This document shows positions 1-5,424 of a stretch of DNA of 5,424 nucleotides, in pieces. How positions within the stretch are numbered: the first letter of the stretch is position 1; the number at the start of each line of letters is the position of its first letter. The DNA lies in the NCBI GenBank assembly GCA_020434375.1, contig JAGRAY010000125.1:1-5424 (forward strand), read 5' to 3'. Source of the DNA: Bdellovibrionales bacterium. GTDB lineage: Bacteria > Bdellovibrionota_G > JALEGL01 > JAGRAY01. A program made the position numbers and the translations under genes. Under the pieces are notes generated by a model. It saw only the letters and a list, made by a program, of their open reading frames with translations, was not told where the DNA came from and ran no database searches.

Positions 1-1860
1 TTAAGAGATATCTTTACCATGGGAGCGCGGCCTATCGCAGTTTTGGATTCCTTGCATTTTGGGAATCCCAAACATGAGAAAACTTCATTCCTTTTTCATG
101 GCGTTGTCGGAGGAATATCAGGTTACGGAAATTGTATGGGCATTCCGACCGTTGGTGGAGAAATTGTTTTCGATGATGCTTATAATGGTAACAATCTGGT
201 CAATGCGATGGCGGTAGGTCTTGTAAAAAAAGAAGCCATTTTTAAGGGAATAGCCAAAGGCAAAGGTAATGCTGTATTGTATCTGGGGTCAGCTACTGGC
301 CGAGATGGTATTCATGGCGCATCAATGGCATCTCAGGATTTTGGCGCGGGCAATGAAGAAAGAAGACCTACGGTACAGGTCGGCGATCCTTTCGCAGAAA
401 AATTAGTGATGGAGGCTTGTCTTGAAATCATGGATCAAAAGCTGGTCGTTGGAATTCAAGATATGGGCGCTGCCGGAATCACCTGCTCAACTTTTGAAAT
501 GGCTTCTCGAGGCGGAACAGGCATGAAAATTGACTTAGACGAAGTTCCTCTTCGTGACTCTACTTTGTCTGCGTATGAAATCTTTCTTTCTGAATCTCAG
601 GAACGTATGTTGCTTGTCGCAGAACCGTCAAATATCCAAGCCATCACAGAAATTGCTAAAAAATGGGAAATTGACTGCGTTCAAATTGGTACGGTTACAG
701 ACACGGGTCGAATTCAAGCCTTTTATAAAAATGAGCAGGTTATTGATCTTCCAGTTTCTCCTATTACGGATGATGCTCCTATTTATGAGCGACCTTGGGT
801 AGCGCCTAAAATTTTTGATCGAAGTTTAGATGCATCAGAACTAAAAATGAGCGTCGATGACGAATTGATCGAAATATTTTTGTCATTGCCGAATCTCTGT
901 TCACGAAAACCGGTGTTTGAACAATACGACTTTTCGGTTGGGTCGGATACGATGATTGGCCCCGGATCAGATGCCGCTGTATTGCGAATAAAGGGACGTC
1001 ACATAGGTCTCGCGTTTTCGGTGGATAGTTTGGCGCACTATTGTTTGGCAAACCCCTACCAAGGTGCTCTCCATACGATTGCTGAATCTATTCGAAACTT
1101 GGCGTGTACAGGTGCAAAGGCTGTCGCCATGACCAATTGCCTCAACTTTGGAAATCCAGAAAAACCAGAAATCATGGGACAGTTTAAAGAAGTGACTCGT
1201 GGATTAACTGATGCTTGTCGATTTTTTGAAACACCTGTCACTGGGGGCAATGTCAGCCTGTATAATCAGACTGAAGCTGCTTCAATTCTTCCAACACCAA
1301 CGATTGGAATGGTGGGTCTTTTGGAAGACTACAATCAGGTCATGTCCTCAAAGTTCCGGGACGAGGGTGATTTGGTTTATGTTTTGGGTTCGATCGAAAA
1401 CAATATTTATCAAAGTGAATTCGCTCGATCGATAATGGGTGAAAAGGAGCTTGCTTGTCCGCCAATTTCCCTAGAAAGTGAACGACAGTTACAAAAACTT
1501 TTGCTTGAACTTTCTTCAGTGCAACTGTTGCAATCGGCTCATGATTGTTCGGTTGGAGGATTGGTAACGACATTGCTCGAGTCCTGTGTTGATGACCTGA
1601 AAAAGACGCTTGGCGTAAATATCAATCTACCAGAAACGATATCTCCCATCCCATTTCTTTTCGGAGAATATGCTTCGCGAGTGCTGGTTTCTTTTAAGGA
1701 GAATCACAGAGATCAGATTCTGAAAATATTTAAAGCGAACGGCGTGAACTATCAAGCAATAGGCGTTGTAGGAGGTACATCTTTGAAGATCAAAAACATA
1801 TGCGATCTTCCACTTAAAATGTTGACTCAGGCGCGCGAGCGTTTTTTGAAGGAGCTCTAA
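1..1860 (+). CDS. purL: Phosphoribosylformylglycinamidine synthase, PurL subunit (small type), 5'-truncated by window edge
   Basis: PurL converts FGAR, ATP and ammonia into FGAM in the fourth step of cytosolic de novo purine synthesis. The frame is open from base 1 (LRDIFTMGARPIAVL), so the ATG at 19 is internal and the true start lies upstream; judging from B. subtilis PurL (about 740 aa), roughly the first 100 residues are missing. Visible residues 37-52 carry the GYGNCMGIPTVGGE signature, ~100-106 GRDGIHG, ~151-159 GIQDMGAAG and ~197-206 SESQERMLLV, which cover the first AIRS-like N and C domains. The second AIRS pair shows LNFGNPEKPE at 381-390, TGGNVSLYNQTE from ~414 and AHDCSVGGL near ~515. 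The protein ends after this domain with no glutamine amidotransferase domain. It is therefore the small form, which in known systems works with PurS and PurQ; neither is in the window. purF follows after 3 nt, so the two are almost certainly cotranscribed. Confidence 0.97.
   Translation, partial: LRDIFTMGARPIAVLDSLHFGNPKHEKTSFLFHGVVGGISGYGNCMGIPTVGGEIVFDDAYNGNNLVNAMAVGLVKKEAIFKGIAKGKGNAVLYLGSATGRDGIHGASMASQDFGAGNEERRPTVQVGDPFAEKLVMEACLEIMDQKLVVGIQDMGAAGITCSTFEMASRGGTGMKIDLDEVPLRDSTLSAYEIFLSESQERMLLVAEPSNIQAITEIAKKWEIDCVQIGTVTDTGRIQAFYKNEQVIDLPVSPITDDAPIYERPWVAPKIFDRSLDASELKMSVDDELIEIFLSLPNLCSRKPVFEQYDFSVGSDTMIGPGSDAAVLRIKGRHIGLAFSVDSLAHYCLANPYQGALHTIAESIRNLACTGAKAVAMTNCLNFGNPEKPEIMGQFKEVTRGLTDACRFFETPVTGGNVSLYNQTEAASILPTPTIGMVGLLEDYNQVMSSKFRDEGDLVYVLGSIENNIYQSEFARSIMGEKELACPPISLESERQLQKLLLELSSVQLLQSAHDCSVGGLVTTLLESCVDDLKKTLGVNINLPETISPIPFLFGEYASRVLVSFKENHRDQILKIFKANGVNYQAIGVVGGTSLKIKNICDLPLKMLTQARERFLKEL
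1849..1854 (+). promoter_or_regulatory. Ribosome binding site of purF inside the end of purL
   Basis: AAGGAG lies 9 nt before the ATG at 1864, within the last codons of purL. It is the clearest Shine-Dalgarno sequence in the window and fixes the purF start. Its position inside purL suggests translational coupling of the two genes. Confidence 0.8.
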
Positions 1861-1863
1861 GTA

Positions 1864-3222
1864 ATGTGTGGAATTGTTGGTGTCGTTGGTCACCCCGAAG
1901 CCTCAAATCTGTCTTATTTAGGATTATATGCGCTTCAACATCGTGGACAGGAATCTGCCGGAATTGTATCGACAGATGGTGATCGACTTTTTAAGATTCG
2001 GAAAAAAACACTCGTAGTAGATGCTTTCACAAATGATTCTTTTAAGTTTTTGAAAGGGTCTTCTGCCATTGGGCACGTTAGATATTCAACAACGGGTCAG
2101 AATGCTTTAAAAAATGTTCAGCCCATGATTGCGACAGGAGGCTTTGGCAATGTCGCCGTCGCTCATAACGGAAATATTACAAACTTTAGAGATCTAAAGC
2201 AGATCATGGAGGATCAAGGAGCTCTTTTTCAATCGACGGCAGACACAGAAATTATTTTGCATTTGCTGGCACGTGAACCTGTTTCAGATCTTAAAGATAA
2301 GATTAGCCAAACCATGGCAAAGTTGGATGGTGCGTTCTCTTTGCTGTTTTTAACTCCCAACGAAATGATTGCTGTTCGAGATCCTTGGGGTTTTAGACCA
2401 CTAAGCTTGGGTCGCCTTGAAAATGGCGGATTCGCTGTTGCATCAGAAACGTGCGCTTTTGACCTTATCGGTGCGCGTTTCGAACGAGATATCGAACCAG
2501 GAGAAATTTTGGTGATTGCTCATAATGGCACTCTTAAATCGACTCGAATCAATAGAAAGGCGAGCGAGGCTAAGTGTGTATTTGAGCATGTATATTTTTC
2601 CAGACCTGATTCATTTGTTTTTGGCAAAAGTGTTTATCAGTCGAGAAAAGAACTGGGTTTTCAGTTAGCGAAGGAACATCCCATAAAGCCTGATATCGTA
2701 ATACCCGTGCCAGACTCTGGTGTTATTTCTGCGATGGGTTATGCTGAGGCCATGAACGTACCCATGCAAATGGGATTAATTCGAAATCACTACGTTGGTA
2801 GAACATTTATAGAACCTAAACAAAGTATTCGAGGTTTTGGGGTTAAAGTAAAATTGAATCCCGTAAAATCTATATTAGAGGGCAAAAAAGTAGTTATCGT
2901 TGACGACTCTATTGTTAGAGGAACGACCAGCCAAAAAATAGTAAAAATGGTTCGCGACACAGGAGCCAAGGAAATAGCTTTACTGATCACTTCGCCACCA
3001 TTTCTAAGTCCTTGTGTGTATGGCATAGATACACCATCGAAGGAGGAGCTTTTAGCATCTCAGTTTAATGTGGAACAGATGCGAGAAAAAATCAAAGCTG
3101 ACTATCTAGGCTTTTTGAGTGTTGAGGGTATGTATAAAACATTAAATTTTGAGCGATCTTTGTTTTGTGACGCCTGTTTTTCAGGAACATATCCTACTTC
3201 GGTGGATTTGAATTCGTTGTAG
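1864..3222 (+). CDS. purF: Amidophosphoribosyltransferase (glutamine PRPP amidotransferase), Fe-S type
   Basis: PurF transfers the amide nitrogen of glutamine to PRPP to make 5-phosphoribosylamine, the first committed purine step. The 452-residue protein begins MCGIVGVVG, so Cys2 becomes the N-terminal nucleophile once Met is removed; there is no propeptide like that of B. subtilis PurF. The N-terminal glutaminase domain (~2-230) shows HRGQESAGI (26-34), HVRYSTTGQ (71-79), AHNGN (100-104) and TADTE (125-129). The phosphoribosyltransferase domain (~240-440) has the PRPP loop VVIVDDSIVRGTT (343-355). Cys238, Cys384, Cys435 and Cys438 (CDAC) align by context with the four 4Fe-4S ligands of B. 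subtilis PurF, so an oxygen-labile cluster is expected. Length is normal for the family. It lies 3 nt after purL with a strong ribosome binding site. Its last nine codons overlap, antisense, the end of the convergent zinc-ribbon gene. Confidence 0.97.
   Translation: MCGIVGVVGHPEASNLSYLGLYALQHRGQESAGIVSTDGDRLFKIRKKTLVVDAFTNDSFKFLKGSSAIGHVRYSTTGQNALKNVQPMIATGGFGNVAVAHNGNITNFRDLKQIMEDQGALFQSTADTEIILHLLAREPVSDLKDKISQTMAKLDGAFSLLFLTPNEMIAVRDPWGFRPLSLGRLENGGFAVASETCAFDLIGARFERDIEPGEILVIAHNGTLKSTRINRKASEAKCVFEHVYFSRPDSFVFGKSVYQSRKELGFQLAKEHPIKPDIVIPVPDSGVISAMGYAEAMNVPMQMGLIRNHYVGRTFIEPKQSIRGFGVKVKLNPVKSILEGKKVVIVDDSIVRGTTSQKIVKMVRDTGAKEIALLITSPPFLSPCVYGIDTPSKEELLASQFNVEQMREKIKADYLGFLSVEGMYKTLNFERSLFCDACFSGTYPTSVDLNSL
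3191..3207 (+). other. Small hairpin with UUCG tetraloop at the purF 3' end, followed by T-rich tract
   Basis: In the purF transcript, bases 3191-3197 and 3202-3207 form a 6-bp stem with one bulged T (3195) and a cUUCGg loop, a notably stable tetraloop type. The T-rich run that could serve a terminator begins only at ~3223, about 16 nt after the stem, so it is not a canonical intrinsic terminator. The hairpin lies wholly inside the coding overlap of the two convergent genes. It could mark the transcript end or be chance. Confidence 0.3.
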
Positions 3223-3958
3223 CTTTTTCGTTTTTTTCGTCGTTTTCTGTCGCGTCTTCCAAGACAGGAAACCCATACTGTGCTTTAGGAGTAATTTGCA
3301 ACGGAGGCGATTCAACGCTGCGGGGTTGTTCTTCTTGGCTTGGTTTGGCACGAAGATCTTCTAGTCCAGGGATAAGAATGATTTCTCTATAATTTAAAAA
3401 CAAAAGTCCAGCGGCTACAATGACAATGAGAGATAATGGCATCAATAATCCGTCAAGCTTTCCCTCTGGAGGGGAAGCCTCCGGATAGGACAAAAGGTCC
3501 GCACTAGTTAAGCTTCCCTGTGTATCATTAAGTTTGCCGGTATCAGGGTCATCATTTAAATTTTTACGATGTGCAGAGACCGACATAGGTGTTTCTGTCG
3601 ACGGAGGATGAAGCTCCTTATCGCGAAGCAAAGTATCAAAACTTTCAGATGAAAGAAGGTCTGGGTTTCGGTGTTGTTCATCAATTGCAAGGGTTTCTTC
3701 TTGGCTCGGTGCTTGAGAATAGGTGAGGTTGGGTTGGCTCTCTGTCATCGGCGTATTAACCTGATAGGCTCCGTCTTGCTCTGCTACTCTTTCGATAATA
3801 GGAGCCGCTGCCTTTTTGATAGATCTCTTCAAAAGAATAAACGTCAAACACTTAGGACACGTAATTTTGATACCAGACGGTGTAATCAGATCCATATCAA
3901 ACTGGTAAAGGGAATTACATGTCCCGCATTCGTAAGTGACCAACATGCTCAGTATCAT
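3194..3958 (-). CDS. Zinc-ribbon (MJ0042-like) single-pass membrane protein, function unknown
   Basis: The 254-residue protein opens with a four-cysteine zinc ribbon: Cys11-x2-Cys14 and Cys34-x2-Cys37, with the spacing and basic tail of MJ0042-type fingers. A long low-complexity linker rich in Ser, Pro, Glu, Asp and Thr (~50-168) is probably disordered. One hydrophobic segment (~171-189, LLMPLSLIVIVAAGLLFLN) is followed by an acidic, Pro-rich tail (~195-254). Likely topology is ribbon in the cytoplasm and tail in the periplasm. ATG at 3958 gives this form; ATG at 3946 (MLVTYECGTC) gives 250 aa and looks more like typical family starts. Neither has a strong ribosome binding site. It lies 47 nt after cpaB on the same strand, so it is probably the last gene of the pilus operon. 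Related architectures occur in deltaproteobacterial-type genomes, mostly uncharacterised. A role in pilus assembly or regulation is inferred from position only. Confidence 0.85.
   Translation of the reverse strand: MILSMLVTYECGTCNSLYQFDMDLITPSGIKITCPKCLTFILLKRSIKKAAAPIIERVAEQDGAYQVNTPMTESQPNLTYSQAPSQEETLAIDEQHRNPDLLSSESFDTLLRDKELHPPSTETPMSVSAHRKNLNDDPDTGKLNDTQGSLTSADLLSYPEASPPEGKLDGLLMPLSLIVIVAAGLLFLNYREIILIPGLEDLRAKPSQEEQPRSVESPPLQITPKAQYGFPVLEDATENDEKNEKATTNSNPPK
3457..3485 (+). other. Two overlapping, mutually exclusive inverted repeats
   Basis: Bases 3457-3465 pair with 3470-3478 (9 bp, one T·G wobble, loop CTGG). The alternative pairing of 3465-3472 with 3478-3485 gives 8 bp with one wobble and a GGAAG loop. 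The two cannot form together. Pairing is better in + strand RNA, because in the - strand mRNA each wobble becomes a C·A mismatch. The site lies inside the zinc-ribbon gene, just before its membrane segment, and about 235 nt past the purF stop. No T-tract follows. It could be a structure in purF read-through RNA or chance in a Pro/Glu-rich coding stretch. Confidence 0.35.
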
Positions 3959-4005
3959 ATCAAAATCTCGATAAAACTGCCTAGAATTACGCTAGATTTG
4001 GCGTT

Positions 4006-4821
4006 TTAAGGCGACGACGGATTAATGTTTTTGATAATTTCTACAGAAGTGTTTCGATCATTTTGAATCGCTTCCCGAAATGCACTTTCAAATAGCTGTT
4101 GATCATGGATATAAGGCAAAAGATCCCCAGATACATGATCGTCTGGATTTCGCAGTGACATTGTAATTCTGCCCTTGGTTTCAGCGTGACGTATGAGCGC
4201 AGCTTCGATAGGTCTCACCATCAGTGTAAGACTTGAGTAAGTTTCCATATCAGTCTGCCTAAAGGCACCCACGCGAAGCACGGTTACATTTTGAAGAAGC
4301 GTTATGGTGTTTGAATTCGTGGCAGTCTCTGTAGCAAGTGTGACCAAAAGGTCGACTCGGTCACCATGTTGAACTTGAAAACCCACAGCCGAAGTTTCGT
4401 TGACTTCTAGGGTAACTCCGCGAAACCCTTTGGTTATTTTCTCAGATGGCGTTCCTCCGTGGAAGCCGCGATGAAAGCTAGTCCAAAGTAAAAGCTCTCC
4501 TTCCAAAACTGGTTTCAAGGGAGTTTTTCCGATGACATTGCTCACTTCATCAACGGTAATTGCACCAAGTGGTATAAGTTTTTTTACAATGTTTTGAGTC
4601 GAAATATCATTTTCAGTCAAGGGCTGATCTTGTGGAAGATCGTGGGCAGCGACAATGATCGATATCACCTCATATTCACGCTCTACATTTTCAAAATAAT
4701 CGTGCATACCTTTGTAAATCATAAATGTGCCAAGCATCGCTAAGCCAATAGGCCAAAGTCCGTGTCGTGATTTTAGCCAGACCACAATAAGATTGAGTTT
4801 ATTGATGATAAGTTGAATCAT
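4006..4821 (-). CDS. cpaB: Flp/Tad pilus assembly protein CpaB (RcpC)
   Basis: CpaB/RcpC is a periplasmic, inner-membrane-anchored part of the Tad (Flp pilus) machine, usually linked to assembly of the outer-membrane secretin. The 271-residue protein has an N-terminal membrane anchor (~21-37, GLWPIGLAMLGTFMIYK). A SAF domain follows (~52-115), with VAAHDLPQDQPLTENDI and, later, VIGKTPLKPVLEGELLL. The RcpC/CpaB domain (~130-225) shows VQHGDRVDLLVTL (150-162), LLQNVTVLRVG (175-185) and KGRITMSLRNPDD (216-228), all close to family signatures. Length is usual. The ATG is 3 nt after the stop of the TadE-like gene and no Shine-Dalgarno sequence lies in the preceding 20 nt, so translation probably depends on coupling to the upstream gene. 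The family call is firm; the secretin and other Tad genes are not in view. Confidence 0.92.
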   Translation of the reverse strand: MIQLIINKLNLIVVWLKSRHGLWPIGLAMLGTFMIYKGMHDYFENVEREYEVISIIVAAHDLPQDQPLTENDISTQNIVKKLIPLGAITVDEVSNVIGKTPLKPVLEGELLLWTSFHRGFHGGTPSEKITKGFRGVTLEVNETSAVGFQVQHGDRVDLLVTLATETATNSNTITLLQNVTVLRVGAFRQTDMETYSSLTLMVRPIEAALIRHAETKGRITMSLRNPDDHVSGDLLPYIHDQQLFESAFREAIQNDRNTSVEIIKNINPSSP

Positions 4822-4824
4822 GGT

Positions 4825-5340
4825 TTAAAATGGAAGTGGAATAACCCCTAAAGCTTCTATCAACTCTGGGTAAGCTAGTAACTGTAGAGGTAATATTTTA
4901 AAACCAGCTGCGACCATGGATTCCTGCCAAAGAGCATGTTTCAATAACCAACGATTGTTAAATGAGTGTCCCGAGTGCAGAAAATGAGTTGAAAGTGAGA
5001 GCTCGTGACGCTCAATTTTTGCTTTCGTAGTAAAGACCTGTTCGTGACTGCAATTTTTGTACAACATTATTGCAAACGATTTGGCTGTTTTTACATTGAG
5101 ATCCGTTGAAGAAAGTTCCTTCAAACATCTTTGCCGGCTGCTTTCTTGCCATTTGATATTCTTAGAGCGTGTTGTAGTTTGAAAACCTCTATGCCAAGCA
5201 ATTTTTTCAATTTGAATTTTCTTCTTAATGAGCAGTGTTATCGATAATATCAAGCTCATGAAAATAACTACGAGAGGAAGAATCACCCACAACTCTACAA
5301 CACCTCTGTGAGGCTTGACAATGCGCTTAGTGTGCTTCAC
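4825..5340 (-). CDS. Small membrane-anchored protein, probable TadE-like pseudopilin of the Tad locus
   Basis: The protein has a short basic leader (KHTKRIVKPHRG), then a hydrophobic helix, GVVELWVILPLVVIFMSLIL, followed by a basic stretch and a ~110-residue soluble domain with two cysteines (80 and 105, counted from the TTG start). A charged leader, a Glu at the start of the helix and an early Pro resemble TadE/TadF minor pseudopilins, and the gene directly precedes cpaB. The soluble part is not one I recognise. The GTG start at 5340 (171 aa) is chosen because it gives a normal leader length. The alternative TTG at 5364 (179 aa) immediately follows two in-frame stops, TGATGA. Both have only weak GGA-type ribosome binding sites. 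The Glu is only three residues after Gly, not the usual five. The gene ends 3 nt before cpaB, so the two form one operon. Confidence 0.6.
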   Translation of the reverse strand: MKHTKRIVKPHRGVVELWVILPLVVIFMSLILSITLLIKKKIQIEKIAWHRGFQTTTRSKNIKWQESSRQRCLKELSSTDLNVKTAKSFAIMLYKNCSHEQVFTTKAKIERHELSLSTHFLHSGHSFNNRWLLKHALWQESMVAAGFKILPLQLLAYPELIEALGVIPLPF

Positions 5341-5422
5341 TAAAATCCCGTAGGTTGGGTGCAATCATCAATTTCCGCCGAGCTTTGGTAGCGATTTTGG
5401 GCCAAAGTACTTTATAGCTAGA
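5327..5422 (-). CDS. Possible 3' end of an upstream gene (reading A), cut by window edge
   Basis: This frame stays open from the edge for 31 codons and ends ...APNLRDFSEAH at a TAA. It would overlap the GTG start of the TadE-like gene by 14 nt, a spacing common in tightly packed operons. The fragment is too short to assign to a family, and three CGG codons in 31 look unusual beside the genes here. It competes with the reading at 5368-5424; at most one is likely real. Confidence 0.3.
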   Translation of the reverse strand, partial: SSYKVLWPKIATKARRKLMIAPNLRDFSEAH

Positions 5423-5424
5423 AC
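5368..5424 (-). CDS. Possible 3' end of an upstream gene (reading B), cut by window edge
   Basis: This frame is open from the edge for 18 codons (ending GPKSLPKLGGN) and stops at TGA, immediately followed in frame by a second TGA and then the TTG at 5364. If real, the TadE-like gene would start at that TTG, 3 nt after the first stop. The fragment is too short to identify, and it is the alternative to the reading ending at 5327. Confidence 0.25.
   Translation of the reverse strand, partial: VLAIKYFGPKSLPKLGGN

Noticed and set aside
19..1860. ATG at 19 as the purL start
   Set aside because: The frame is open to base 1 and the residues before it (LRDIFT) continue a conserved PurL motif, so the gene is cut by the window edge.
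2790..3026. Antisense 78-codon open frame within purF
   Set aside because: It lies opposite the conserved PRPP loop region of PurF and shows no recognisable domain or ribosome site; it is a shadow frame.
3223..3245. T-rich run after purF as an intrinsic terminator
   Set aside because: The only hairpin nearby ends about 16 nt upstream, so stem and T-tract are not adjacent as intrinsic termination requires. The run also encodes the Lys/Glu-rich tail of the opposite gene.
3959..4005. Promoter or terminator in the 47-nt gap between cpaB and the zinc-ribbon gene
   Set aside because: There are no good -35/-10 boxes. The CTAG-AATTACG-CTAG pairing gives only a 4-bp stem, and CTAG is self-complementary.
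3671..4009. + strand 112-codon open frame across the zinc-ribbon gene
   Set aside because: It is antisense to the convincing zinc-ribbon coding sequence, rich in Arg, Cys and Leu without family features, and has no ribosome site.
5327..5368. 13-codon peptide from the ATG at 5368 as a leader gene
   Set aside because: The same frame is open upstream to the window edge, so this ATG is as likely to be internal to a longer gene; nothing supports a separate peptide.

Overview
The window shows two unrelated gene groups that converge tail to tail. On the + strand is the end of a de novo purine biosynthesis operon: the C-terminal ~619 codons of purL (formylglycinamidine ribonucleotide synthase, small type without a glutaminase domain), then after 3 nt a complete purF (amidophosphoribosyltransferase with a catalytic Cys2 and four probable Fe-S ligand cysteines). 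On the - strand, read from the right edge inward, are an uncertain gene tail at the edge, a small membrane-anchored protein resembling TadE-type pseudopilins, a clear CpaB/RcpC Flp-pilus assembly protein, and a zinc-ribbon protein with one transmembrane segment. The last overlaps the 3' end of purF by 29 bp.

The organism is a bacterium of moderate-to-low GC. A small-type PurL, an Fe-S type PurF, a Tad/Flp locus and an N-terminal MJ0042-like zinc ribbon on a membrane-anchored protein together suggest the former Deltaproteobacteria, including Bdellovibrionota and Oligoflexia. This is an inference from gene content and is not diagnostic.

Layout: 1-1860 purL (5' end outside the window); 1864-3222 purF; 3194-3958 (-) zinc-ribbon membrane protein; 4006-4821 (-) cpaB; 4825-~5340 or 5364 (-) TadE-like protein; 5327/5368-5424 (-) the end of an upstream gene in one of two possible frames. 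No gap exceeds 50 bp. No tRNA, rRNA, CRISPR, IS element or convincing promoter was seen.

PurF makes phosphoribosylamine, the first committed step of purine synthesis, and PurL (with PurS and PurQ, expected elsewhere) makes FGAM in the fourth step. The - strand genes look like the 3' end of a Tad secretion/pilus operon. CpaB is expected in the periplasm, linked to the outer-membrane secretin complex, and the TadE-like protein would be a minor pseudopilin. The zinc-ribbon protein is the least understood gene here and may be an accessory or regulatory component of that machine.
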